The position numbers and the translations under genes were made by a program. Below are positions 41,810 through 52,751 of a DNA stretch of 64,000 nucleotides, in pieces; within the stretch, counting starts at the first letter, position 1, and each line of letters starts with the position of its first letter. A model generated the notes under the pieces. That model saw nothing but the letters and a program-made list of their open reading frames with translations. It had not been told where the DNA came from and made no database searches. This DNA comes from Phytophthora sp. 'mugwort'. Lineage: Eukaryota; Oomycota; Peronosporomycetes; Peronosporales; Peronosporaceae. Location: the NCBI GenBank assembly GCA_033558025.1, contig JAUCEF010000007.1, positions 4,216,001-4,280,000 on the forward strand, read 5' to 3'.

Positions 41810-43400
41810 TCAGCGATCTCGGCGGCCAAGGCGATGCCACGTCCTCTAGAGAGGCTGAAGAAGCGCTCCACGTATCCGTGGGTCCAGCAGCTGTCCATGA
41901 GATGGTGGAACAACTGGAGCAGCACCTGGACCGCCTACCGGTGTTTGCAGCCGACACGGGCCAGCTTCAGCGACGTCAGATGTGCCTGGGCAATATTGAC
42001 GGCCATCGTATGCACTGGAGTGTCCGTTAACTGCGTGTGCAACTGCGACGGAAGCAGCTGGCGTCTGTACCACGTGAATTAAGATGCTCCCGTGCACGAC
42101 CACAATGTGATTAACAGTGTATCACCACGGAACCCCGCGATGGTTGGCCAGACGGTGTTCAACCGGATGACGTTACAGCTGAAGCGTTACACGAAAACGT
42201 TGCGGCAACCGGGGCCACACCGATGGTCATTCTGAACAACGTGATCGACCCCACTTGACCGAGGATACGGCTCCTCGTCTCGGTCAAGTCCAGCGAACGG
42301 CATATCGCCACGAGAAGGTTCTTCTGGTGGCTACAACTCTCGTGCCCCAGATGCGTGAGACCGTTCGCGTTCTGTGGTATTGTGAGGATCTCGACGAAAC
42401 TACACCATTCAAGTTCACGTGCCCGACATACGACTTCGGTATTCCAGTGATCAGGAACGGTTCCGAGACCAAGCCATTCTCGATTGGCACTACGACAAAA
42501 CGGCAAGTTCGCGGGCTTTATCGAGCGGCCGAGTTCCTATTTCACGTCGACGCGACGTACAAAATTAACCAGTCGGGGTATCCTTGGTTGTCTGAGCCAC
42601 TTCTGGCGCGATCCGCCCCATGCACATTGCAGCCGTTTTCCTCACGTCACAACTGCACCAGAATCAGTACGATTTGATCTTCTCCAGTACGTTTTCCGTT
42701 CCATCTCGTCACGCCGCCCCAACAAGGTGCGCTACGCCATGGGAGACGCCGACGACGCCCAATTCAGCGGCTTCGCGGGAGTAGTCGTTCCCAAATGTCC
42801 CAGCGAAACGTACCTCATACGCTTCTTCCATGTAATGCCCAATGTCATGAAGAGAGTCAAGCAACTATTAGAGCTGGATCGAAGTCTAGTCTACAAACAC
42901 ATGTATCGAATTCACCATGCCCTCAACCAGTTCAACGCTGAAGGCGAGGATGAAAGTGCTTTACGCGTGTGGTCTGTCGCTCGAGGCAGAAGGCATTTCT
43001 GCAATACGTGAAGCACGAGCGCCGTTTCCATCGCTTGTAATGTCACCAGAGCTTAATCAAGCAAGCAGTTCAACAAGGCTCTCAAGCGTGACTATACGCT
43101 CCGTCAACTGCTCGCTTTGAACTCGTTTATGCTGAAGATGCAACAGTTGTGCAAGACGAAGGCAATCGCGATCCACAACTTCAAAGAATCCAGCGTGGCC
43201 ACCCGGACCCCCAAGGCGTGTCAAATAGCTTCGCAACGCCGGTACCCTGAGCCACAAGCGCGTCTTAGTTTCATCATGAACGACAATGCCCTTGAGACAC
43301 AAGTTATCGTCAAGCAGCACGGTGTCCAGAAGAGCGTCTTCACCCTGACGAAGGCAGACAAAGAGTGACTCCCATCCCTGTACATGGAGGTGTACAGACA
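41810..43400 (+). pseudogene. Second MULE transposase relic
   Basis: The plus strand shows pieces of an oomycete MULE transposase in changing frames: ATTLVPQMRETVRVLWYCED, FTCPTYDFGIPVIRNG, and GLYRAAEFLFHVDATYKINQ (the first catalytic Asp region). Then come RPNKVRYAMGDADDAQFSGF and SETYLIRFFHVMPNVMKRVK with YKHMYRIHHALNQF. It is a different lineage from the nested MULE at 32.3-35.8 kb. I found no terminal repeats, so it is probably an internal remnant. The part after 43,100 is too decayed to follow. Confidence 0.65.
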
Positions 43401-44540
43401 AACCAGGACGGATACGTCAATGTCGCTGAGCGCTGGTGTGGTGGTTCAGGTTCAGGTGCTGTGTGCGCCTCCTTGAAACTTTGCAGTCGGAGCGGCTTCC
43501 GCGCGTCGCCGTCGCGTGAAGCCATTGAGCGAAGCGGAAGGGTCGCCAGACAAAGGAGTTCACCTCACGCAGGACCGTTCTGCATTGGCGTTCGAGTACG
43601 AAAGCTATACGAGGAGACGAAGACACGGTCACGTTGGATCGAAGGCGCTCCCATGACTCAGCAAAGATAATACATATAGTAGGTAGCTGTGCATACATAG
43701 GAGTAGGAGATCCATAATATGCAATACACTTTCGTGTTCCACGAGATTGCATAACATAGTATCTATTCGCAAGGACCGATGCGCAAGCAGCTGTGTATCA
43801 AGATAAGATAAGAATGGATCAATAACGATTAAATCCATGTCCATTAGCTGAGGCCTACTACTCTCCCTACAACTCGTCTTGGTACTCCTCAAGTACCCTG
43901 CCTTCGCGGATCATACGGCAATAATGCGCCACAGTTGAAGCCGACACGCCGGAGCCGCTTAAAAATAGCAGACTTGCACACGCGGCCTACGAAAGGTAGA
44001 TAGTAGTGGAACCACACGCTCTCACCCGGCTGAGCGCACGCGCTGCAGCTGGTCGTCTCCTGCGACGTAGAGAATTGCAAGTGCCGTGAGTACGATCAGC
44101 CGCTCTTCGGCGCGAGTCAATCTGCGCATTTTGGCAACAACCATTTCGGGCTTTGCCGCGGAGGCAATAGTCGTCGGAGCTCACGGTTGTATAGGAGTTT
44201 AAAAAAAATGTCGGGTGCCAAACAGTGGTCCGGCCCTGAATTTGTTCGAGTCTTTCTTATCAACCAGTCGGTCAATAGGTGTCAGTTTTAGCAACAAGTA
44301 CCTTGCTTTTAGCCAGTCAAAACCGCCTGGATCATTATAGGCCGAAAATGCTGATACCAAAGCTACGACGCTCCCGGTTGACATCTAACGTTAGCTGTGA
44401 CACCTAACGGTTAGATGTGATCCCTAACTCTTCACAATTGCTATCGTCGCGACCTGAGCGGCACGTCAGCGAATGGTAGCGAAGGTAGCGCTCTCTTACG
44501 CGCTTTGTGTCGGTGGTATAATCGAAAAGCGTCCACTCTA
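43400..44540. other. Low-information stretch after the MULE relic
   Basis: Only short frames are seen on both strands, such as LRGKARNGCCQNAQ near 44,150 minus. Around 44,385-44,430 the phrase CTAACGTTAG / CTAACGGTTAG / CCTAAC recurs three times. I see no gene. Confidence 0.3.
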
Positions 44541-44549
44541 TAAGCCGCG

Positions 44550-44893
44550 ATGTCTTCGGAGCTCCCTCTGCGCAAGTGGCTCGATTTCTGTAATAAATAT
44601 CTCGCCGCTCGTCCTGGCGGTAGGATCATCAAGAATCAAGCGTCCCGCCTCCTGATCAAGCGCGTAAAGCAGTACATCGCGCAGCTTCAGTTGACCAAAC
44701 GAAACTTAGAAGGGATCACCAGCGGGTGCTTGACCAATTTTCACATCGCTGCATCGATTTTTACGATCTCGAGAAGTACGATCTCCCTTGCGTGGAGCAT
44801 GGAATACGCGAGAGCATCACCGGTGACGAGTTCAAGCACAGGGCTCTCCAAATCGACCTGCCGATTCCCAAACAACTTGATAAATTGTATTAG
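44550..44893 (+). pseudogene. Unidentified small gene with one frameshift
   Basis: ATG 44,550 opens MSSELPLRKWLDFCNKYLAA, then RIIKNQASRLLIKRVKQYIA, a basic helical part. A one-base shift near 44,715 gives the best continuation (HQRVLDQFSHRCIDFYDLEK, then ESITGDEFKHRALQIDLPIP) to a TAG at 44,891. It would be about 115 residues. I do not recognise it. Without the shift the frame runs on to 44,915 with less natural sequence. Confidence 0.35.
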
Positions 44894-45252
44894 CCGATTC
44901 ACCCACTGTTGGTGAACCGATCAGCATCGGCACGTTTAAATAGCTTCGTTGCGCTGGATCCAGTCTTCAACATTCAAAATCTCGTCAACGAGAAACGTAT
45001 CCTATCCTAGAGAGTCATATATTAGGACTCATATTGGATAGAAAAACGAGTGAGCTAGTCTGTGCGCTTTTGTTTCCTTACATTTTCTTATTTGCGGTTT
45101 TCGTTTGCCACAAATCCCACACTGGAAGCAATATTCCGTGTAAAATTTAATGTAGCCATGTCACTCAAGTCATGTGCTTTGCTTTTCCGCCAATCCACGC
45201 CCGCCTTTCCTCTCCGCCAGTCACACCGACACACACTCTTCGATCTGCCGAG

Positions 45253-47721
45253 ATGGAGGCCAAGGTGGGCTTCCACGTTCGACGCTACCTGCGCGAGTGC
45301 GAGGAGCGTGGCGCTCGTCCCAGTGAGTCCACGGTCACATCGCACCTTCGGGATACCTACACCGAGTACCAGCGTAAACCGCAGGGCGCGCTACGAAAGG
45401 TAGTGGCCAAGGTGCTCAAGAAGGCGCAGCCCAGTGTTTTGGAACCCAAGCCGTCCGACAAGGCCAGCGGCGGCGAGACGCCCAAGCGTTCGCGCTCTGA
45501 GAGCGACAGTGACGATGAGGCGCAGATTCGCGCACTGGAGCAGCAGCAGTTAGCCTCAGGCGCCGGCAACTCGCTAAACCGCGCCATACAGCAGAAGTAC
45601 GCGGACCAGACAGCAGATAAACCGGCGGTCAAGAAGGTTAAAATGTTGCGAAAACGCGTTAAAAAGGAGGAGATGGAGGACAATGAAGCGGCGGCGGGAG
45701 ACGAGAGCAAGGGATTTGTGGTGGAACGCCCCACGACGAGGTACAGCGACGTCGGAGGTATCCAAGCCATTCTGCAGGAGGTCAGGGAGCTCATTGAGTA
45801 CCCGCTGACGCATCCGGAAGTGTACGCTCATCTTGGCGTAGAACCACCTAGGGGCGTGCTGCTGCATGGTCCCCCTGGAACGGGCAAGTCCATGCTTGCG
45901 CATGCAATTGCCGGAGAGTGTGGTGCAACATTCTTGAAGATCTCGGCGCCGGAAGTGGTGTCTGGAATGTCTGGAGAGTCAGAGCAGAAGCTGAGGGAGC
46001 TCTTCGATGAGGCGATCTCGAGAGCTCCATCTATTATCTTTATTGACGAGATTGACGCTATTACGCCTAAGAGAGAGACCTCTGCGCGTGGAATGGAGAA
46101 GAGAATTGTAGCCCAGTTGCTGACGAGTACTGACTCGTTGAGCCTGGAGAACACTGGAGGGAAGCCGGTAATTTTGATTGGAGCGACGAACCGACCGGAC
46201 GCGCTGGACTCGGCACTACGTCGTGCGGGGCGTTTTGATAGGGAGATTTGTCTGGGGATTCCGGATGAGGAGGCGAGAGAAAAAATTCTGCGGGTGCTGG
46301 CGAGGAAGATGACGCTTGAGGGAGACTTTGACTTTGCTGCGCTTGCTCGCCGTACTCCAGGATATGTTGGAGCTGATCTGGTTTCGCTTACGAAGGAAGC
46401 TGCGGTTGGAGCTGTGAACCGCATCTTTACGAACATTAACGCGGTGAAAAAATTGACAGCAGAGGTAGATGCGACGAGTGTGTCTGCTGAGACGGAGACG
46501 TCGGATACGGGAACTAGCGATGATGCGATGGAGGGGGTTGATACGACTCATGATAAACCAACAGAGAAGGCGAAGGACGACAATAAAGAGACCCCGTCGG
46601 CAGCTGATGACCTGCGCTCGCAGGTGGAGCCATTTACTGAAGCGCAGTTGGCGCCGCTGAGCATCACTATGGCCGACTTTGAGGCTGCGATTCCAAAGGT
46701 GCAGCCGAGTTCCAAGCGTGAGGGCTTTGCGACAATCCCTGATGTTACATGGGATGACATTGGTGCACTCAATGAGGTGCGCGACGAGCTTTCGCTTGCA
46801 GTGTTGCAACCAATTGCGCATCCGGAGCGTTTTGCAGCTCTTGGTCTGTCTATGCCTGCTGGCGTGCTGCTGTATGGCCCGCCCGGGTGTGGTAAGACGT
46901 TGCTGGCCAAGGCCATCGCCCACGAAAGTGGCGCGAACTTCATCAGTATTAAGGGGCCGGAGCTTCTTGACAAGTACGTGGGTGAATCCGAGCGATCTGT
47001 ACGCCAAGTCTTCCAGAGAGCTCGCGCATCCTCCCCATGTGTCGTCTTTTTCGACGAGTTGGATGCACTGGCGCCTCGACGATCGGGTGGTGCCGGTGGG
47101 GATGGTGGTGGAAACGGTGTTAGTGAGCGTGTGGTGAACCAGCTTCTGACGGAGATGGATGGCTTAGATGGTCGCCGTAATGTGTTCGTGATTGCCGCAA
47201 CAAATCGCCCTGACATCATCGACCCTGCAATGCTGCGTCCTGGCCGCCTGGACAAGTTGTTGTATGTGCCGCTACCTCGGGCATCGGAACGCCATCAGAT
47301 TCTGAGAACGATCTCGGCCAAGTGCGCGATGGCGCCGTCAATTCAACTGGAGGCCATCGCTGCCGACCCTCGCTGCGAGGGCTTTAGTGGTGCCGATCTG
47401 AGCGCGTTGGTTCGAGAAGCTGGTATCACGGCGCTGCGTGAGACGGATTTTTCAAAATTCGAGGCTGGAACTACGACACTGACAATCGAGCATCACCATT
47501 TTATCAGTGCGTTTAATCGCGTGTTCCCATCCGTATCGCGTGCGGACCAGCGTATGTTTGATCGGATGAAAAAGAATTTGCGTAAGTCTCGCTCAGTCAT
47601 GACGAGGAGTACGAACAGCACAGCTGTGGCGTCAAGTGAGAATGCTCAGGTCGAAGGAGACGTCACAAAGAGCGATGCAGGTGCGAAGGATGATGTCGAT
47701 ATGACTGACGGCAAGCAGTAA
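45253..47721 (+). CDS. NVL: NVL/Rix7-type nucleolar AAA ATPase
   Basis: 822 residues from the ATG at 45,253. An upstream in-frame ATG at 45,172 would add 27 residues unlike the family, while residue 4 onwards (VGFHVRRYLRECEERGARPS) matches the N-terminal nucleolar domain of NVL. Next come an acidic/Ser linker and a basic nuclear signal (KKVKMLRKRVKKEE, about 126-140). AAA domain D1 has Walker A GPPGTGKS near 204 and Walker B FIDEID near 262. An acidic linker follows, then D2 with GPPGCGKT near 541, FFDELDA near 599 and RPGRLD. The hexamer removes assembly factors from pre-60S ribosomes. All catalytic motifs are present, with no intron and about 90 upstream AT-rich bases. D2's Cys in Walker A is within family variation. 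Looks fully functional. Confidence 0.93.
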   Translation: MEAKVGFHVRRYLRECEERGARPSESTVTSHLRDTYTEYQRKPQGALRKVVAKVLKKAQPSVLEPKPSDKASGGETPKRSRSESDSDDEAQIRALEQQQLASGAGNSLNRAIQQKYADQTADKPAVKKVKMLRKRVKKEEMEDNEAAAGDESKGFVVERPTTRYSDVGGIQAILQEVRELIEYPLTHPEVYAHLGVEPPRGVLLHGPPGTGKSMLAHAIAGECGATFLKISAPEVVSGMSGESEQKLRELFDEAISRAPSIIFIDEIDAITPKRETSARGMEKRIVAQLLTSTDSLSLENTGGKPVILIGATNRPDALDSALRRAGRFDREICLGIPDEEAREKILRVLARKMTLEGDFDFAALARRTPGYVGADLVSLTKEAAVGAVNRIFTNINAVKKLTAEVDATSVSAETETSDTGTSDDAMEGVDTTHDKPTEKAKDDNKETPSAADDLRSQVEPFTEAQLAPLSITMADFEAAIPKVQPSSKREGFATIPDVTWDDIGALNEVRDELSLAVLQPIAHPERFAALGLSMPAGVLLYGPPGCGKTLLAKAIAHESGANFISIKGPELLDKYVGESERSVRQVFQRARASSPCVVFFDELDALAPRRSGGAGGDGGGNGVSERVVNQLLTEMDGLDGRRNVFVIAATNRPDIIDPAMLRPGRLDKLLYVPLPRASERHQILRTISAKCAMAPSIQLEAIAADPRCEGFSGADLSALVREAGITALRETDFSKFEAGTTTLTIEHHHFISAFNRVFPSVSRADQRMFDRMKKNLRKSRSVMTRSTNSTAVASSENAQVEGDVTKSDAGAKDDVDMTDGKQ

Positions 47722-48500
47722 ACATTGTATTTTGCGTTTTTGCCAGGATAGTGCTTCCTGAACGCATAGAATTGTTCTATTCTATTAGAATATAGTGCGC
47801 GCTAACTTACACACATCTTGTTTCGTGCTCCTTCTACTGAATTCATAAAAGAAGGAAAAGCTGAATTTTCAGGTTATAAGTTTAATTATTTGATGAGGTG
47901 CGCAGATGTCGTAGAAAACGACGTTAAAGCATAGCGCCAACTTCCGAGGTGTATGGTATTTCGATAACCGACTGACCTCCCCCCTTGTTGTTCAAAATCA
48001 TTGCCAAGAGCTCTGGGCAAAGACCTGGTACTAATGACGAAGGAATTCCTCCTCTACAACTTGTAACTCAGCGTGGTTAGTCCTTCGCACACCTCAGAGA
48101 ATTATCACAGTTTAGGGCTCGAACGACCTAAATGGTTGCAGTACTGTAAATGACGTCAACGTATGAACCGAGCCCATGCTTTCGAATATGCTTGCTAGTC
48201 CGAAGTCGTTTGGATCGTAGCTCATGACGTCCATAGACCCAGCGAAGATTCCGGATCCTGCACGATTTCACGTTCCAACGGCGATAGCGCCGACGCCCAT
48301 GTTGATCTCAGTCGTCTCCTTGCCACGATACCCGGCGGAGTCGAAGTGAATGGTGTACCCGGAGCTGCCCAGGATTCCTGCATTTTATATGGTGGCAGAT
48401 CCGGACAGAGGCCTAATTGTTGGTCCGTATGGTTGGAAGGCACTTGACGGTCAAGTGTCAAGGATCAAGCTCAACAATAAGTACAATAGTGCACCTGGCA
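47722..48500. other. Intergenic, with a short unidentified coding relic on the minus strand
   Basis: After the ATPase stop the sequence is AT-rich. Between about 48,390 and 48,190, the minus strand reads GILGSSGYTIHFDSAGYRGK, TTEINMGVGAIAVGT, a stop, and AGSMDVMSYDPNDFGLAS, which looks like a decayed enzyme-type domain. I cannot name it. Nothing else was found. Confidence 0.25.
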
Positions 48501-48513
48501 TAGCATCAACGCA

Positions 48514-49030
48514 TCAACGCGTCAATGGAATCAGGATTTGAATCTCCTGATCCCATTGACGCGGCTCAGCACATACAAGTTCGTGAGTAAATACATAGCT
48601 TACCATGAAATAGATATCTATTTCGATGCGGTGGCAAAAGGCCACGTTGACGTAGTCGATGTAAGCGACGTAGCGATGCCGCCAGACCTTCCACAACATG
48701 CTTACGGTTGGTGCCATGGCCGTTCGAATCTCCATTGGCCCCCATAATATAGTTTCGTGGTGATCGCAAGGTCTTCACCCAAACGCCTTCCTCGATCCCG
48801 TTCTTGATGTCACCACCCAGTAGCTCTTCCGCTTGACCCGAACCATACATCTCCACCGTGTCGTAAAAGTTGATGCCGTGCTTGTAGGCAACTTTCATCA
48901 TGCCGAACCACGCGTCCACTGTGAACTCCTCGTTGTATTCCACCCAGAAGCCGAACGACAGTACGGAGACTAGATTGTCATCTTGGTGACTAACCACCGA
49001 CGGGCTTACACAGTTCGAAGTCATCGATAG
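48514..49030 (-). pseudogene. Aldo-keto reductase (Kv-beta type), truncated relic
   Basis: Minus-strand sequence parallels the N-terminal third of the two intact AKRs in this window: FGFWVEYNEEFTVDAWFGMM, YKHGINFYDTVEMYGSGQAE, ELLGGDIKNGIEEGVW and RKHVVEGLAASL. After a shift comes VAYIDYVNVAFCHR with the catalytic His. The Asp and Tyr of the active site are kept (YDTVEMY), but the Lys strand (LVVSTK in the paralogues) is garbled. Nothing is found after about residue 145. It is divergently arranged with the intact AKR at 49,556. Confidence 0.75.
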
Positions 49031-49555
49031 TTCTTGAGCCATACCGGACAAGCATCCTTCAACCCCAAGAATGAGCCTCACGCTTGCGATTAGGGAAGCA
49101 ACAAGGACAGAGCTTCATGGCATAAGGAGTGTGAACCGCAGTATTGACTCAAGATTCTTGGAAGTGAAGTGATCTCCATGGTTCAATCCAGTCAACAGGA
49201 ATATCGTTCCTATGGGGAAATATTGGTCAACAACACAGTACTATTATGATATAATATGTAGTAATATAGTAGTACTGTATTATGTGCCTATGCCGGAGCT
49301 ATTAGGCGCATGCATAATCCATTCGTCGGACAAAGCACAATCATTCTCGAAAAACCCCGTGATCAAATAGATGACGGGGAACATGATAATATCACTATGA
49401 ATTATAATTCACCAGGCAAAGATTAGGCACACTCCTTATTAACGTTACGCTTATACATGTATAACCTGAACGCATCAGGCTTGGGCTGAGCATCAATCTT
49501 CATTCTGAAATTTGCTTCAACACTCCCACATCCACCCAACCCCCAAGCTACGACA

Positions 49556-50611
49556 ATGCCCGCCGTGACCAAGACGACGCACCGCTTCCTGGGCAACTCC
49601 GGCCTGCTGGTATCCAAGCTCTCGCTCGGCTCGTGGATGTGGGCTAATGACGCCTACACTGTGGACGCGTGGTACAAGATGATGATCACCGCGTTTCAAA
49701 ACGGCGTGAACTTCTTCGATACCGCCGAGAACTACGGAGAGACACTGGCGGAACGAAACATGGGCGGCGCGATCAAACGTGGCGTCGACGAAGGCATTTG
49801 GAGTCGTGAAGACCTCGTCGTGTCTGCCAAGCTTTTTGGTGGAACTAAGCCAATGGAGGAAGCCACCCCGAACAGCCTGGGGCTATGCCGCAAGCACGTT
49901 GTGGAAGGCCTGAAGGCATCACTAGGTCGAATGCAGCTCGACTACGTCGACGTCGTTTTCTGCCACCGTCCGGACGCTTTCACTCCTATTGAGGAAACCG
50001 TCCGAGCGATGAACTTCGTGATTGAGCAGGGTTGGGCCTTTTACTGGGGCACCAGCGAATGGCTTGCCTCGGACATTCGTGAAGCCTGCGAGATTGCGGA
50101 CCGTCTTGGTTTGATTCGCCCCATTGTGAAACAGTCACAGTATAACATCTTCGAGCGCAACAAGGTCGAGTACGAGTTTCTGGACCTATACAAGAAGTAC
50201 AAGCTCGGGCTCACTATTTGGTCGCCGCTTTGTTCGGGCACACTGACGGGCAAATACAGCTCAGTGTCGGAGGGTTCTCGCTTGACGACCGACCTCAAGG
50301 CTGGTCCGACCGTCCTAATGGATATGTTTACCAAACACATTGAACTGGCTGATCACCTAAAACCGGTTGCCGAGGAGGTGGGCTGCTCGCTCGCCCAACT
50401 AGCGCTTGCGTGGTGCGTCTCGAACGAGAACGTGTCCACTGTCCTCATGGGCGCTAGCAGTCCCGCGCAGCTGGAGGAGAACCTGAAAGCCTTGAACTTC
50501 GTGGACAAGATCACGCCTGAAGTGAAAGCGAAGATTAATGAGATTGTCAACTTTGCGCCTCACGCGCCTCGCCAAGACCCATTTGCCAATCTACGGGCCC
50601 GATATTTGTAG
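49556..50611 (+). CDS. Aldo-keto reductase, voltage-gated K+ channel beta-subunit-like
   Basis: 351 residues and intact. The AKR (beta/alpha)8 barrel shows the catalytic tetrad Asp55 and Tyr60 (FFDTAENYG), Lys92 (VVSAKLFG) and His137 (VFCHRPD). Then come the long WAFYWGTSEWLASDIREACE segment, the NADPH-binding end GASSPAQLEENLKAL and a short C-terminal tail. Length and the YWGTSEW block place it with AKR6/Kv-beta proteins rather than with typical sugar reductases. Such cytosolic NADPH-dependent oxidoreductases reduce aldehydes and ketones; plant, fungal and oomycete members are not necessarily channel-bound. There are no introns. It is about 65-70 percent identical by eye to the AKR at 59,016, so they are paralogues. 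Confidence 0.88.
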   Translation: MPAVTKTTHRFLGNSGLLVSKLSLGSWMWANDAYTVDAWYKMMITAFQNGVNFFDTAENYGETLAERNMGGAIKRGVDEGIWSREDLVVSAKLFGGTKPMEEATPNSLGLCRKHVVEGLKASLGRMQLDYVDVVFCHRPDAFTPIEETVRAMNFVIEQGWAFYWGTSEWLASDIREACEIADRLGLIRPIVKQSQYNIFERNKVEYEFLDLYKKYKLGLTIWSPLCSGTLTGKYSSVSEGSRLTTDLKAGPTVLMDMFTKHIELADHLKPVAEEVGCSLAQLALAWCVSNENVSTVLMGASSPAQLEENLKALNFVDKITPEVKAKINEIVNFAPHAPRQDPFANLRARYL

Positions 50612-51040
50612 GATATGCGAGCGAATTGGGGAGCTCACGCTGCTTTAAGTGGTTGATACATCAAAACCGACACAAATTAAGTTGCATCACACTACTTTAT
50701 GGTGTCACTGACTGTCACTTTTTTAGCCGGCCTGTGCCTGTACATGTACAAACTTTACCACTTGGTCGGAGCATCTACGTAACTTCAATAAAGTCTGAAC
50801 TATTTGACGCGCGACGCTATTCAGCGCACAGGACGGGCCAGAAACTTATACGTCCGGGTAGGAGACGAATCGATATCTTCAAAGTAGCGCTGGTCGTTTG
50901 AGGTAGTCACACGGAGCAACCCTACGATTGTTGTACGCGCGTCTGGCGGTGCCATCTGAAATCGGATTTTAAAATATAAGGATTTTGGGTAACTCTAGAC
51001 CCACCCACCCAGCGGTTCCGAACTCGGGTTTATTGGCTAA
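50612..51040. other. Intergenic, nothing recognised
   Basis: 3' flank of the AKR gene. Short frames only, with no structure that I can support. Confidence 0.4.
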
Positions 51041-51043
51041 CTA

Positions 51044-52749
51044 CTACACCTTTGCCCGACCAAGATGGTGCGACTCCACTCCAATGTGGAGTTTTTTGAA
51101 ATATGAAAACGAAAATTTCGATTAGCAAAATTCATGTTACGAGCGAAAGTGGCGAAAACCAAGAGCTAAGTGGTGCCCCACGAAGTTGACTCAACTTAGG
51201 TACCGTACTGCATATCTTCCATGTGCTGAAGAGCAGCGGCAATTGCATGCTTGCAATGTAGTGCCATCTTGTTCACAAAGCCGCAAGTCCATGCAGCTGG
51301 TGCGTCGCTTCGCCGCACGCTCCAAGATCGCCATTCGTGCTGCCGCGATCGTCCCACCAGGACGAGCAGCAACGAGCTCTTCGCGAGACAAGGCGAGATC
51401 AGCCTTGATCTTGACCTTATAACAATGAAACACCCTAGCATGAGATCGGTAGCATGTTAGTCGTCCGTGCGTGCACAACAATAATAAAACTTGTGGCTTA
51501 CCTTCAATAGGGTTGCACATCGGGAATATGGTTCCAACCGCAGGAGAACTAAGTCATCGTGCTCGACGACGCGCTCCTCCGTCTGGTTATGAGCGGGGGC
51601 TTTATCGAGAACGGCACCACCTTTTTGCCTTGGAAGTACTCGAGGTAGGTGGGCGAGGACTTGACTTTCTCGTAGATTTCGTCGATGAAATCCGCATTAA
51701 AATCCATGCGGATGCTGCCCTGCTCCAGGCGATAATGCACGAGACCGACTTCCGTCGAAACAGTGCATTGCACCTACAGGTTGGCACCTTTGGATGGGGG
51801 CAACACGACCGTCGCTCGCTCGTCCAGTTTTGCACGTCCTTGACTGCGCTTACAGTACACGCTAAAGTTCGTTTCATCTTAGTACACGATGAAATTCCCC
51901 TAATCCATGTTCTTCCGCAGCGCTTTGGCGAACGTCTTGCGCTTTGCCTTGTTAGCATCGTTGTTACATGTCATGGGCACTACGCGGGCCTACTCCCTTA
52001 GCCGTCAGTTAGCATTATGACATCATTGACAGATAGATCAACATACCTGTTTGGTGGTGTACAACATGCCGATGAGCTTGTTGCTGATAGTCGTCGTGCT
52101 CAGGTTCACGCCGAAGTCGTACCGAACTATTTCCCTCATGCTTCGAGGGTATACGTGCAGTTATCGTCCAGATACTCCTCGAGAGCAGCATCAATCTCCG
52201 GGGTGCATTTGGCGCAGGAGCTTCGCGATCCTCCGCGAGGACGCAGCTCTACTCGCCCAGGGTCGATGATTCGGCGCGCCGAGGTCGGAGGGATCCCATT
52301 GTGGGCGGCCACAAGCATCCAGTCACCACCGCTGCGGTAGGAGTCGAGCAGGCGGGCACGTGCGGAGGCTGGGTGAGGAGCTCTTGGCGTCGTGGGGAGG
52401 CGGGAGTGGCGGGTCGTTTGGGCGGGGTGCTTAATAGGAAGCTTATTGGGAAGTGAGAGCGTCTGACAGCTTTTAAGGGTGATCGTAATGGCGCGGCGCT
52501 GATTTCGCGCGCGCCAAAGTTCCCGCCCAACTTGTCTCGTTTCGCACGTATGTACGCTCCCCACCACCCATCTTGCACTACGATTAAACCACGTTGGACT
52601 TCGGAGAGACATTTATCCCCCCCCCTCCTTCGCAAAATCGTGAAGTGGTAGATATTCTAATGTAATTATTGAAATTGATGTTCAAAATTTTGTAGGTACT
52701 TCACCACATTGGGGTGGAGTCGCACCATCTTCGTCGGGCAAAGGTGCAG
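51044..52749. mobile_element. Tc1/mariner-superfamily transposon with terminal repeats
   Basis: 1,706 bp. The left end CTACACCTTTGCCCGACCAA and the reverse complement of the right end CTGCACCTTTGCCCGACGAA continue in near identity (AGATGGTGCGACTCCA) for about 45 bases. Each end is flanked by TA (51,042-51,043 and 52,750-52,751), the duplication of this superfamily. It carries one transposase on the minus strand. Confidence 0.85.
51190..52610 (-). pseudogene. Tc1/mariner-like DDE transposase, broken
   Basis: From about 52,600 downward: an N-terminal helix-turn-helix part (ARLLDSYRSGGDWMLVAAHN, PPTSARRIIDPGRVELRPRG, PEIDAALEEYLDDNCTYTLE), then after a shift the catalytic domain. This includes KALRKNMDQGNFIVYYDETN (Asp), SQGRAKLDERATVVLPPSKG, and YLEYFQGKKVV where the second Asp region begins to decay. 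The DDE_3-type end follows: YSPMCNPIEG (catalytic Glu), then KIKADLALSREELVAARPGG. At least three breaks are seen, including one in the DNAPAH-type segment. Inactive. Confidence 0.78.
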
Positions 52750-52751
52750 TA

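Noticed and set aside
45172..45252. Upstream in-frame ATG of the NVL gene
   Set aside because: The additional 27 residues have no family counterpart and would lie in a probable 5' UTR; the ATG at 45,253 begins directly before the conserved N-terminal domain.
45357..47255. Several long minus-strand and alternative frames inside the AAA ATPase gene
   Set aside because: Shadows of the GC-biased NVL coding sequence; no independent domain.
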